Positions 56,595 through 64,000 of a stretch of DNA of 64,000 bases are shown here, one piece after another (the stretch's first letter is position 1; each line of letters begins with the position of its first letter). The notes under the pieces were generated by a model. The model was not told the origin of the DNA and made no database searches. It saw nothing but the letters and a program-made list of their open reading frames with translations. The DNA lies in NCBI GenBank assembly GCA_002506535.1, contig DAXT01000006.1, positions 71,130 to 135,129 on the forward strand, read 5' to 3'. This DNA comes from Methanothrix harundinacea (GTDB taxonomy: Archaea; Halobacteriota; Methanosarcinia; Methanotrichales; Methanotrichaceae). The translations under genes and the position numbers were made by a program.

Positions 56595-57667
56595 TATCAT
56601 CTCCGATCCATGAGGACTCGGCCTTCGACGATCCCCTCCTCTCTCGGGGGCGGTCCGTCGACGCATCATCTCTCCTCTCCCTCTGGAAGGAGCCGGTGAG
56701 GCTCTTCCGCCTCGCAAACTTCCTGCGGGAAGAGCGGTGCGGCGATGTCGTCACCTACGTCGTCAACAGGAACGTCAACTTCACAAACCGGTGCGTCGGT
56801 AGCTGCAGGTTCTGCGCCTTTCGGCGTGACGACGGCTACCTACTCTGCGAGGAGGAGATCCTGGTCCGGGTGGAGGAGGCGGAGAGGTTCTCCGCCACCG
56901 AGATCTGCATCCAGGGGGGGCTCGCCCCAGGCCTCGTTCTGGAGGACTACTGCCGAATCCTGGAGGCGGTGAAGGAGAACTATCCACGGATGCACCTTCA
57001 CGCCTTCTCCCCCATGGAGGTCTCTTACATGTCGGAGAACTCCGGGACGACGGTGGAAGAGTCGATAAGGGATCTTCGGGCCGCCGGCCTCGGATCGATG
57101 CCTGGGACCGCCGCGGAGATCCTGGTGGACCGGGTGAGGGCTGAGATCTGCCCCTCAAAGCTCTCGACGGAGGAGTGGCGGGACGTTATCGTCACCGCCC
57201 ACTCCCTGGGGGTTCCCACCACCTCCACCATCCTCTACGGCCACGTCGAGAGGCTGGAGGACCGGATCAGCCACCTCCTCCTCATCCGGGATATCCAGGC
57301 CGAGACCGGTGGCTTCACCGAGTTCGTCCTCCTCCCCTTCATGCCGGCAAATAACGATCTGGGCCTATCGTCCCGGAGGATCGACCCCTTCGAGAACCTC
57401 AAGATGCACGCCCTGGCGAGGGTCGCCCTCGATCCCCTCATAGTGAACATCCAGGCAAGCTGGGTGAAGCTCGGTAGAGAGCTTGCCGGGAGGGCGACCC
57501 ACTGGGGTGTGAACGACCTGGGGGGAACCCTGATGGAGGAGAATATATCCCGGACCGCAGGGGCGGCGGAGGGGGAGGTGATGACCCCCCGCCAGTTCTG
57601 TGACCTGATCGAGAGGAACGGGCGGGTCCCGGCCGAGAGGACGACCCTATACCGCCGGGTGGGGTGA
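56591..57667 (+). CDS. cofH: FO synthase subunit 2
   Basis: 358 residues, a radical SAM enzyme with C68-x3-C72-x2-C75 (CVGSCRFCAF). ICIQGGLAPGLVLEDYCRIL, HAFSPMEVSYM, GLGSMPGTAAEILVDRVRAEICPSKLSTEEW and QASWVKLG are typical of CofH rather than CofG. It joins tyrosine to 5-amino-6-ribitylaminouracil on the way to F420, the hydride carrier of methanogenesis. GTG start at 56591, overlapping the previous stop. cofG is not in this window. Confidence 0.93.
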   Translation: MISSPIHEDSAFDDPLLSRGRSVDASSLLSLWKEPVRLFRLANFLREERCGDVVTYVVNRNVNFTNRCVGSCRFCAFRRDDGYLLCEEEILVRVEEAERFSATEICIQGGLAPGLVLEDYCRILEAVKENYPRMHLHAFSPMEVSYMSENSGTTVEESIRDLRAAGLGSMPGTAAEILVDRVRAEICPSKLSTEEWRDVIVTAHSLGVPTTSTILYGHVERLEDRISHLLLIRDIQAETGGFTEFVLLPFMPANNDLGLSSRRIDPFENLKMHALARVALDPLIVNIQASWVKLGRELAGRATHWGVNDLGGTLMEENISRTAGAAEGEVMTPRQFCDLIERNGRVPAERTTLYRRVG

Positions 57668-57797
57668 CCTCCTCCGGTCCGGCCCGCCATTTTTTTCGCA
57701 GAGCTTCCATAACGCAGGCCAAAATGTGATGATCTCTCTGCCACTCTCACAACAAATATCATATAGTACGAGCAGTTCTACTCCGGGGAGTGATCTA

Positions 57798-58655
57798 TTG
57801 AATAGACTGTCCTATTTGGCGTTCGTCTGCATAATGGTGATACCCTTCGCCCTGGCCGGGACCTCCTCGGTCGCGGTAGGCCTTGAGACGGTGACCGTCA
57901 CCGGGTCGACGACGGTGATGCCCCTGGTGGAGGTCTCCGCCGAGGAGTTCAACATCCTGCAGAGCGGTATAATGGTGACCGTCAGCGGCGTCGGAGGTTC
58001 CGGGGTGGGGATAAAGAACGTCGCCAGCGGATTCTCCGACATCGGCATGTCCTCCCGGGAGGTGAGGGAGGATGAGGTCGCCCTCTACGGCGACAACTTC
58101 AGAGAATATCTGATCGGCTACGACGCCATATGCATCGCCGTCAGCCAATCGATATACGATGGGGGGGTTACCAACTTGACTAAAGATCAGCTCCGGGGGA
58201 TATACGACGGGAACTTGACGAACTGGAAGGATCTCGGGGGCCCCGACCTCGAGATCTACGTTGTAGCCCGGATGGTGGGCTCAGGAACCGGCGACCTCTA
58301 CAACGAGATGGTGATGGGGGACCTGACGACGGAGACCTCCGGCGCCGACACCTACACCCAGAACAACGCCGAGATGAAGACCGCCATAACCAAGAGCGAT
58401 AAGGCGATCGGCTACCTCGGCTTCAACTACGTCCGGGACGGTCCCCTCCGGGCCGTAGCCTACGAGGGGGTCGTCCCCACCGCCGAGAGCATCAGGGACG
58501 GGACGTATCTCCTCACCCGTCCCCTCTACGTCATCACATGGGACGAGCCCGACGCCGGGGAGCAGGCCTTCATAGACTTCCTCCTGGGAGATGCCGGCCA
58601 GTCCCTGGTGGAGGAGATCGGGTTTCTCCCCGCGGCAGCTCTATCCTCGGGCTAA
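57798..58655 (+). CDS. PstS-like phosphate-binding protein
   Basis: About 285 residues from a TTG whose upstream GGGGAGTGATC is nearly a full complement of the 16S 3' end. Signal sequence NRLSYLAFVCIMVIPFALAG. The mature part has the PstS layout: VTGSTTVMPLVEVSAEEF, GGSGVGIKNVASGFSDIGMSSREV, NLTKDQLRGIYDGNLTNWKDLGG, RMVGSGTGDLYNEMV and AIGYLGFNYV. It should bind phosphate outside the cell for an ABC importer, but pstCAB are not next to it. Confidence 0.85.
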   Translation: MNRLSYLAFVCIMVIPFALAGTSSVAVGLETVTVTGSTTVMPLVEVSAEEFNILQSGIMVTVSGVGGSGVGIKNVASGFSDIGMSSREVREDEVALYGDNFREYLIGYDAICIAVSQSIYDGGVTNLTKDQLRGIYDGNLTNWKDLGGPDLEIYVVARMVGSGTGDLYNEMVMGDLTTETSGADTYTQNNAEMKTAITKSDKAIGYLGFNYVRDGPLRAVAYEGVVPTAESIRDGTYLLTRPLYVITWDEPDAGEQAFIDFLLGDAGQSLVEEIGFLPAAALSSG

Positions 58656-58739
58656 AAATTGAAGACAAAAATAAGTTGGAGGGAGCGGCGCTTGGGCACA
58701 GGGCTACAAGCGCCTCTCGTTTACCATCGTGAAATTTCT

Positions 58740-59717
58740 TTATTTTCGAGGGAGCTGGGCCTTGGAGGTGTCGTTCCAGGCCTTCCCCCAGGCGACGTCC
58801 CGGCAGGTGCAGTCGAAGATCTCCTTCTCGCCCCAGAGCTTGTCGTCGTCGTCCATCCCATCATAGCCGCCGAAGCAGCAGGAGAGCCAGTCCTTTCTGA
58901 CTCCTGATGCAGATTTGACCTGGGATATCTCCATTTTCTTTGTAATCCTGAAAGTTCCGTGGTAATTCTCATCAATCTCGATGAGAGGGTTCTTCCAGCC
59001 GGATTCTCCGGCACGGTATTTCTTGTCAGGATCAGGTTGGGTCAGGAGCTGGCCTATATGGACCGTTCCTTCAATTACCTCTTCTTCGATCTTCATCCGC
59101 GCAAGACCGTATCCATCTTTCTTCGATGAGCTGTATAGCGTTTTGCCTTTTGAGTCTTTTCCCGGCGCGGGATCGAGGCACTGGAGGTCTACAGCGATAT
59201 CCTTCTTGAAGGCGGATGCGTACTCTATCTGGTGGTGCAAGGTGGCGCCCATCTGGTAGCTTTTGCCTACGGTCTTCTCCTTCAACTTGGAGCTGTAGAC
59301 TATGGGGTTCTTCTCATACCATCCTGTCCCGTAGACCATAGCCACCGGAGAGTATGTCATCTCATTCTGCTCGACGAAGGAGATGTTGCCTCTATTGGGA
59401 AAGACCGTACCCTTGTATACCAGGGTATCCCGATCCTGGTAGTATGTCATCCCCTGGCTCTGGTTCGAGCTTATCAGGGTCGCAGCATCCATCTTTCCGC
59501 TCCCGTGCATATAGTTCAAGAGCTGGAGGGTATTGGTGTTAACCTTCTGGTAGACCATAGCGTACCCATCCCCCTCCACGTCCTGCTCGAATTTATGCTC
59601 ATTCTTATAGTAATACCCGTCCGGGTTGACCAATGCGGCGGATGGGGCCGAGACGGCCAGCATCACCAGGAGCGCCGCCGAGATCCTCGTAATCGTCCCT
59701 ATACTTACCATATTCAT
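58740..59717 (-). CDS. secreted protein, unknown family
   Basis: 325 residues. Signal peptide (ITRISAALLVMLAVSAPSAA), then a beta-rich body with many Tyr and Lys residues (PDGYYYKNEHKFEQDVEGDGYAMVYQKVN, QMGATLHHQIEYASAFKKDIAVDLQCLDPAPG). Near the end lie WLSCCFGGYDG and DCTC, four Cys in ~25 residues that could form disulfides or bind metal. Not recognised. CGGAGGAGGG precedes two nearby ATG codons (59717, 59711). A TATA box (TAATATATAG on minus, ~59768-59778) lies ~55 bases upstream. No gene in 59778-60026. Confidence 0.65.
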   Translation of the reverse strand: MNMVSIGTITRISAALLVMLAVSAPSAALVNPDGYYYKNEHKFEQDVEGDGYAMVYQKVNTNTLQLLNYMHGSGKMDAATLISSNQSQGMTYYQDRDTLVYKGTVFPNRGNISFVEQNEMTYSPVAMVYGTGWYEKNPIVYSSKLKEKTVGKSYQMGATLHHQIEYASAFKKDIAVDLQCLDPAPGKDSKGKTLYSSSKKDGYGLARMKIEEEVIEGTVHIGQLLTQPDPDKKYRAGESGWKNPLIEIDENYHGTFRITKKMEISQVKSASGVRKDWLSCCFGGYDGMDDDDKLWGEKEIFDCTCRDVAWGKAWNDTSKAQLPRK

Positions 59718-60026
59718 CCCTCCTCCGAATTTTCCGATATTATCTGCGGCTTTACTGACATTTAATGCTATATATTACTTTCTAATTCTGAATAAAACTT
59801 AAAATCAGGAAATAGTTAACACTCAATATTAAATTAATGAGAATTCAGTCTACTCGAAGGTCCGTAGACGGGCGATCTTTCGGGCCCCATCTCTCGGAGG
59901 GGGGGGGCGGGTCTCCTCACCGGGGGCTTTGACCCGGGATCCTCCATCCCGGAGGTGGTTTTCTATGGAAAGGGATATATTCATGCCAGGATTAGATAAT
60001 TCGTATAAAAGGGAGATGAGTCCGAT

Positions 60027-60878
60027 ATGTTTAGAGCGTTATTTCGCATAATGATCGTCCTCTCGATCTTTGCGGCCGCATCATCGGCGTTCGCAGAAGG
60101 GGGAGAGAACGGTACCGCATCCGTCGTCGATATCGCTCCGTTGATGGGTGGCGAAGAGGCGACGGTCGCCGCCGAGGATAACTCCACCGAAACGGAGTCC
60201 GGCGATGTGGAAGATACCGTCCAGAACGGCGAAAACGAGACGGCTCCCGCCGAGGTTTCGCCGGAGGCTGAAGCAGAGGCCACAGCCGTTGGGGCGCCCG
60301 TCGCCTTCAACACTTCCATGACTGTCCTCCCGGCGGTCGCCGACGTCTACGTAAACTTGACTGAGGAGATGGTCTACAACGAAGCTCAACTGGTCTCTCA
60401 ATATCTGATGGGCGATCAGTCCGGGGAGGAAGACTTTCCAGGGGTTGTGATGGTCCAGTTCGACCTGTCCGGTCTTTCGGTCGGAGATGACGACGTCGCC
60501 GTCCTCGTCCTCAAGGCGGAGTCGGTGGAGAAGGTCGGCGACGAGATGGCAGGGATATTCATCGCGCCGGTCACCTCCGAATGGTCCGAGAGCTCGAGCG
60601 TCACCGCCCTGGCGTTGAATATGCTCTCCTTGATCTTTATGATCTCAAGCGGCGAGGATATCGACTTCCGTCAGGTGGGGATGAACTTCGGCGGGGATAG
60701 GATCTATGCCTTCGACGTCTCCGAGCACGTCAAAGGAGCCGAGGGCGGGAAGATATCCTTCCTCCTGATGGCCGTCGGCGACACCGACTACAAAGTCGTC
60801 TTCAAGTCCAGGGAGACGGGGGAGGGTCCGAGCCTCCTCATAGGCCCCTATCCTGCCGCTCCTGCGGCCGCCGTCTGA
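60027..60878 (+). CDS. secreted DNRLRE-like surface protein
   Basis: 283 residues. Signal peptide (FRALFRIMIVLSIFAAASSAFA), an acidic Thr/Glu-rich linker (~30-95), then one beta-sandwich domain: VLPAVADVYVNLTEE, VVMVQFDLSGLSVGDDDVAVLVLKAESVEKV, IAPVTSEWSESSSVTA, FDVSEHVKGAEGGKISFLLMAVGDTDYKVVFKSRETGEGPSLLI. The order resembles the DNRLRE domain of archaeal surface proteins and the Methanosarcina disaggregatase. GGGAGATGAG six bases before the ATG supports the start. Likely attached to the sheath or S-layer. Confidence 0.7.
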   Translation: MFRALFRIMIVLSIFAAASSAFAEGGENGTASVVDIAPLMGGEEATVAAEDNSTETESGDVEDTVQNGENETAPAEVSPEAEAEATAVGAPVAFNTSMTVLPAVADVYVNLTEEMVYNEAQLVSQYLMGDQSGEEDFPGVVMVQFDLSGLSVGDDDVAVLVLKAESVEKVGDEMAGIFIAPVTSEWSESSSVTALALNMLSLIFMISSGEDIDFRQVGMNFGGDRIYAFDVSEHVKGAEGGKISFLLMAVGDTDYKVVFKSRETGEGPSLLIGPYPAAPAAAV

Positions 60879-61124
60879 CGGCAGGCTGAACGGGTATAAT
60901 CGATCTGGCGGCGAAAGGTGATCTAGAAGAGGCAGGGGTCATCGGCCCTTCTGCCCTTCGGCCCCCGGGGCCGCCAGCGCCTCTATTTATCGGCAAATGG
61001 GGTGAAGATCAGTGGTGATAATACACATAATATATCACAAAATTCTCCATTTTTAGGAAATAATTATCTACTCCGATGCTAATGAGTAAGCCGTCGGAGC
61101 TGGTGAAAGGCGACGGACTGGATC

Positions 61125-61451
61125 GTGGCGATGCTGGTGGCCGAAGGGATGGTCCTGGCGGCCTTCGTCTACTATCTCGATCACAAGAGGAGGATGGCCC
61201 TCCTGGAGAAGGGGATCGTCGAGGAGGATTCTCCCGATCTTCGGCTCGAGAGGCGCCTTTTGAGCGGCTTATTTCTCCTGCTGGCGGGGGCGGCCTTCAT
61301 CATATCTCCCAACATCGGCAGGGCTGCGGGGCTTGAGGTAGACCTCACCTTTGGGCTCCTCGTCCTGGGGCTCGTCGCCTTCTCCGGATGCCTCGCCATG
61401 ATCCTGGGCTGGTGGATGCTGAAGAGAGGATTAGCTAGATCATCCGAATAG
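61125..61451 (+). CDS. small membrane protein, DUF6249-like
   Basis: 108 residues with three membrane segments: MLVAEGMVLAAFVYYLDHKRRMALLEKG, LLSGLFLLLAGAAFIISP and FGLLVLGLVAFSGCLAMILGWWML. The DHKRRMALLEKG stretch after the first segment is typical of DUF6249-type proteins often found with sigma or anti-sigma genes in bacteria; function unknown. The GTG at 61125 or the ATG at 61131 could be used; neither has a strong ribosome site. It precedes the ArsR operon by 110 bases. Confidence 0.6.
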   Translation: MAMLVAEGMVLAAFVYYLDHKRRMALLEKGIVEEDSPDLRLERRLLSGLFLLLAGAAFIISPNIGRAAGLEVDLTFGLLVLGLVAFSGCLAMILGWWMLKRGLARSSE

Positions 61452-61507
61452 GGTGTGGATATCAATGGATATCTCAAAGGTTGATCTCTCCCACCTTCGC
61501 CGAAAGC

Positions 61508-61552
61508 TTTAAAATGATATACTTCAATTCTCAAGTATTTCGCTAGAATACT
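61508..61552 (+). promoter_or_regulatory. promoter and operator of the ArsR-ABC operon
   Basis: AAAGC followed by TTTAAAA (61508-61514) is a BRE/TATA pair. Over the expected start site lie three related half-sites: ATACTT (61519-24), AAGTATT (61533-39) and AATACT (61547-52), giving two overlapping inverted repeats. A repressor dimer bound here would block initiation, so self-control by the ArsR-type protein is likely. Confidence 0.5.
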
Positions 61553-61564
61553 CAAGGCGTTCTT

Positions 61565-61867
61565 ATGTGCCGAAGACCAGACCTGCCCGATAGACGGGTT
61601 CATAGATCCCTCCGTGCTTTGCACTGTCCTACAAGGTGGAAGATAATCCGGTGCATCGGCGAGGGCGAGAGGAGCACCAAGGAGATCTTTGAGGAACTCG
61701 GTCTCCGGAAGGAGATCTCCCTGGCTGGACTTTACTATCACATCTCCGCCCTCAAGGAGGCCGAGATAGTCGAATTGGCCGGCTATAGGGAGGAGAAAGC
61801 CGGAGCTCCGGAGAAGGTCTGGAGGCTGAAGACCCGAAGAATCGTTATCGATCTATTGGAAGAATGA
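61565..61867 (+). CDS. ArsR-type winged-helix regulator
   Basis: 100 residues. HRSLRALHCPTRWKIIRCIGEGERSTKEIFEEL and SLAGLYYHISALKEAEIVEL form the helix-turn-helix and recognition helix, followed by the wing (REEKAGAPEKVWRL). The few Cys residues (C2, C20, C30) do not form the usual ELCVCDL metal site, so the signal is unclear. First gene of a four-gene operon with a Cys-rich small protein and an ABC exporter; the inverted repeats just upstream suggest self-control. Confidence 0.85.
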   Translation: MCRRPDLPDRRVHRSLRALHCPTRWKIIRCIGEGERSTKEIFEELGLRKEISLAGLYYHISALKEAEIVELAGYREEKAGAPEKVWRLKTRRIVIDLLEE

Positions 61868-61886
61868 TGGTGTATGAGGTGGAATT

Positions 61887-62150
61887 ATGTGCTTTGGAGA
61901 TAGACATGTCTCAGGGGCCGCCGTCGGCGGAGGGGCTAGGGAGAATTGCGGATGCCACGACCCGGGCCACCATGGTGCCGTCCGTCAAGCCTCCGGCCGT
62001 TTCGGCGAAGGTGGCATCTGCTGCTGCGGAGGAGAAAGACAGCGGAGCCCGGCGGAGATTATATCGAAGCTGGAAGGGTACAGGGGATCGCTGAAGAGGG
62101 AGCTGGAAAGGGTCGAAGAGAAGCTGGAAGATCTGAAAGGGAATCTCTGA
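61887..62150 (+). CDS. Cys/His-rich small protein with C-terminal coiled coil
   Basis: 87 residues. The ATG follows GAGGTGGA by three bases, the best site nearby, which is why this frame is chosen over an overlapping one at 61864. The N-terminal half is rich in Gly, Cys and His (MCFGDRH, CGCHDPGHHG, GGICCCGG) and could bind metal; the second half (AEIISKLEGYRGSLKRELERVEEKLEDLKGNL) is a clear coiled coil. It resembles DUF5320-type small proteins of methanogens. Between the ArsR-type gene (19 bases) and the ABC ATPase. Confidence 0.65.
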   Translation: MCFGDRHVSGAAVGGGARENCGCHDPGHHGAVRQASGRFGEGGICCCGGERQRSPAEIISKLEGYRGSLKRELERVEEKLEDLKGNL

Positions 62151-62230
62151 CGGAAGACCCCCCGTCTTGGAGGGCCTATTGATGGGAGCACTTCTACGAA
62201 GCCGAAAACCCCTCCTGGAATGTGAGGATC

Positions 62231-63193
62231 ATGAAAGCCATCGAAGTCCAGGGGCTGACGAAGCGCTTTGGGAGCTTGACCGCCGTCGAAGATGTAAGCT
62301 TTGAGGTGGAGGAGGGGGAGGTCTTCGGCCTTCTCGGCCCCAACGGGTCGGGGAAGACCACCACCATCAGGATGCTCGTCGGCCTCTCCCGCCCATCGGA
62401 GGGGGATGCCAGGGTCCTCGGCTTCGACCTATCCTCCGGGATCCACGAGGCGAAGAGGTGGATCGGGGTCGTCCCCGACAGCTCAAACCTATACGACGAG
62501 CTCTCGGCGAGGGATAACCTCCTCTTCATGGCCAAGCTCTACGGCGTCAAAAAGAGGGTCCGGGAGGAGAGGGCGGAGGAGCTCCTCCGGGCCTTCGGCC
62601 TTTTCGAGCGGAGGAACGACAGGTTTGGGACCTTCTCCCGGGGGATGAAGAGGGCGCTCACCATCGCCGCTGCCCTCGTCCACGATCCAAAGCTCCTCTT
62701 CCTGGACGAGCCGACGGTGGGGCTCGACGTGGTGGCGGCCCGCTCCCTGCGAGACCTCATCTGCGACCTCCACCACCGGGGCCTCACCATAATCCTCACC
62801 ACCCACTATCTGGAGGAGGCGGACCATCTCTGCGACAGGATCGCCATCCTGGTGAAGGGGAGGGTCGTCGCCATCGATACTCCCGGTGGGCTGAAGAGGT
62901 CTGCTGAAGAGGGGTCCGTCATCGAGGCCTCCTTCAGAGGGGCTGCCTCGGACCATTTGGCTGACCTATCGGCCCGCCTCCCCGGATCAAAGGTCGTCTT
63001 TCTGGACGGTAAAAGGGTGAGGGTCCTGGGGGGAGACCCTTCGGGGGTCCTGGAAGAGCTCGTCGGGTTCTCGAGGGGTCACGACCTCGGCCTTGAGACG
63101 GTGAACAGCATGAAGCCGACCCTCGAAGACGCCTTCGTCAGGATCACGGGCCTCAGCACCGCGATGATGGCAAAAGAGAAGGGGGGCAAATGA
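62231..63193 (+). CDS. ABC-2 type transporter, ATP-binding protein
   Basis: 320 residues. Walker A GPNGSGKTT, a Q-loop in the VVPDSSNLYDELSARDNL region, signature FSRGMKRAL (in place of LSGGQ), Walker B LLFLDEPTVGLD and the H-loop TTHYLEEAD. A C-terminal ~90-residue domain follows, as in NatA/DrrA exporters. GTGAGGATC just upstream serves the ATG at 62231; a GTG at 62222 is less likely. It powers export with the permease whose start overlaps its stop (ATGA at 63190-63193). Confidence 0.93.
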   Translation: MKAIEVQGLTKRFGSLTAVEDVSFEVEEGEVFGLLGPNGSGKTTTIRMLVGLSRPSEGDARVLGFDLSSGIHEAKRWIGVVPDSSNLYDELSARDNLLFMAKLYGVKKRVREERAEELLRAFGLFERRNDRFGTFSRGMKRALTIAAALVHDPKLLFLDEPTVGLDVVAARSLRDLICDLHHRGLTIILTTHYLEEADHLCDRIAILVKGRVVAIDTPGGLKRSAEEGSVIEASFRGAASDHLADLSARLPGSKVVFLDGKRVRVLGGDPSGVLEELVGFSRGHDLGLETVNSMKPTLEDAFVRITGLSTAMMAKEKGGK

Positions 63194-63921
63194 GAATGTT
63201 GCGAGACGACCTGCGGTGCATATACGAGATCGCCGCCAAGGATATGAGGACCTACTACCTCAAGCCTCCGGCGATAAGCTGGGGGATCGTCTTTCCCGTG
63301 GCCTGGACCCTCGCCTTTTACCTCAGGAGCCCCGGCGACTTCGAAGAGCTCGTCCCGGGGCTGATCGCCATGACGATCCTCTTCAGCACCAAGGCGGCGG
63401 AGGCGGTGGTGATAAACTTCGAGATGAGGCTGGGGTCCCTGGAGAGGCTCCTTCTGGCGCCGGTGAGCACCGGCGGAGTCCTCCTGGGAAAGGTCCTGGG
63501 GGGCTTTCTCTTCGGCCTCTTGATGACCTCGGCGGTGACGGCGGGAACGGTCCTCGGCCTGGGCCTCCGCCCCGACCTCTCCGCCCTCATCCCGGTGGCG
63601 GTCATCTCTCTATTGGTCTTCTCATCCATGGGCGCCCTCTTCAGCGTCGGCTTCAAGGAGGTATTCGAGGCCCAGACCTTCTTAAACCTCCCGAGGTTTT
63701 TGATGGTCTTTCTCTGCGGCGTCGTATATCCGATATCAGCGATGCCCGAGGGGCTTCAAATTTTAAGTCGGATCCTTCCCCTCACCTACACCGTCGAGGG
63801 TCTCCGGGGCGCCTTCTCGACCGCTCCGGCAAGCCCCCTTCTGGACTCTATCATCCTCGCCGGATTTTTCGTTCTCTTCATCTTTCCGGCGATGAGGATC
63901 CTCGAAAAGAGGTTTGAGTGA
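63190..63921 (+). CDS. ABC-2 type transporter, permease
   Basis: 243 residues with six membrane segments. KDMRTYYLKPPAISWGIVFPVAWTLAFYL, NFEMRLGSLERLLLAPVSTGGVLLGKVLGGFLFGLLM and FPRFL-like LPRFLMVFLCGVVYPISAMPEGLQILSRILPLTYTVEGLRG are the standard ABC-2 pattern. With the ATPase it forms an exporter of drug, lipid or metal type; the Cys-rich protein and ArsR-type regulator hint at metal or stress response, but the substrate is not known. A T-run (TCTTTTTAATAA at the window end) may end the operon. Confidence 0.92.
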   Translation: MRMLRDDLRCIYEIAAKDMRTYYLKPPAISWGIVFPVAWTLAFYLRSPGDFEELVPGLIAMTILFSTKAAEAVVINFEMRLGSLERLLLAPVSTGGVLLGKVLGGFLFGLLMTSAVTAGTVLGLGLRPDLSALIPVAVISLLVFSSMGALFSVGFKEVFEAQTFLNLPRFLMVFLCGVVYPISAMPEGLQILSRILPLTYTVEGLRGAFSTAPASPLLDSIILAGFFVLFIFPAMRILEKRFE

Positions 63922-64000
63922 AAAAAAAATATCCGGTCTCTTCAACCTCGCCACTAATCCGGTCCGATTCATGCCTCCTAAGCTCCGCTCTTTTTAATAA

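Noticed and set aside
61864..62094. 76-residue frame starting at the end of the ArsR-type gene
   Set aside because: It overlaps the frame at 61887, which has the better ribosome site, the Cys/His motifs and a clear coiled coil.

Overview
The window comes from a methanogenic euryarchaeon, most likely a GC-rich Methanothrix (Methanosaeta) such as M. harundinacea. The support is an archaeal 16S-tRNA-Ala-23S-tRNA-Cys-5S operon, TATA/BRE promoters and genes found only or mainly in archaea and methanogens: archaeosine (tgtA, arcS), diphthamide (dph2), FEN-1 with a PIP box, methanofuran (mfnA) and F420 (cofH). Three consecutive AMP-forming acetyl-CoA synthetases are the hallmark of an obligate acetoclastic Methanothrix. 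The species name is inference; the genus is fairly secure.

Layout. 1-3.3 kb: the end of an alpha/beta hydrolase, then an AT-richer accessory patch holding a DUF6602-like nuclease relative, a GlnK-like remnant and a Schlafen/AlbA-type ATP-binding gene flanked by a 32-bp imperfect direct repeat. 3.3-10 kb: haloperoxidase-like PAP2 enzyme, pirin, amt-glnK, a MOT1-type oxyanion transporter, a class I amidotransferase and a decayed second copy of part of the transporter. 10.3-21.1 kb: an envelope/secretome block with two secreted paralogues carrying a conserved Cys-His-Asp arrangement, two HEAT proteins (one with TPRs), a W-E-T repeat protein and a NosD-like beta-helix protein. 21-28 kb: PNPOx-like protein, the archaeosine operon and aconitase. 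28.2-33.75 kb: rRNA operon with three tandem promoters, processing stems and an intron in tRNA-Cys. 33.9-36.4 kb: fen-dph2 and an IscA-like protein. 36.4-43.6 kb: acs cluster with long leaders and a candidate structured RNA between copies two and three. 43.9-47.6 kb: tRNA methylthiotransferase, AI-2E-type membrane protein and a CobT-like protein. 47.9-49.5 kb: a compact AT-rich three-gene accessory operon ending in a HEPN gene, next to a broken gene. 49.6-57.7 kb: moeA, ppsA-mfnA, twin TRAM proteins, an RNA m5C methyltransferase with its PUA-like domain as a separate gene, and cofH. 57.7-64 kb: PstS-like binding protein, two secreted proteins, and an ArsR-Cys-rich protein-ABC exporter operon.

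How the genes work together. Acs activates acetate for methanogenesis, PpsA moves pyruvate to PEP for biosynthesis, aconitase feeds glutamate synthesis, and Amt/GlnK control ammonium entry. Coenzyme genes (cofH, mfnA, moeA, cobT-like) and RNA modification genes (tgtA, arcS, the m5C and ms2t6A enzymes) are spread between. The best candidates for something undescribed are the DUF3467-unknown-HEPN operon, the secreted Cys-His-Asp paralogues with their HEAT partner, and the hairpin-rich locus between acs copies. Many genes use GTG or TTG starts behind strong Shine-Dalgarno sites, while others look leaderless.
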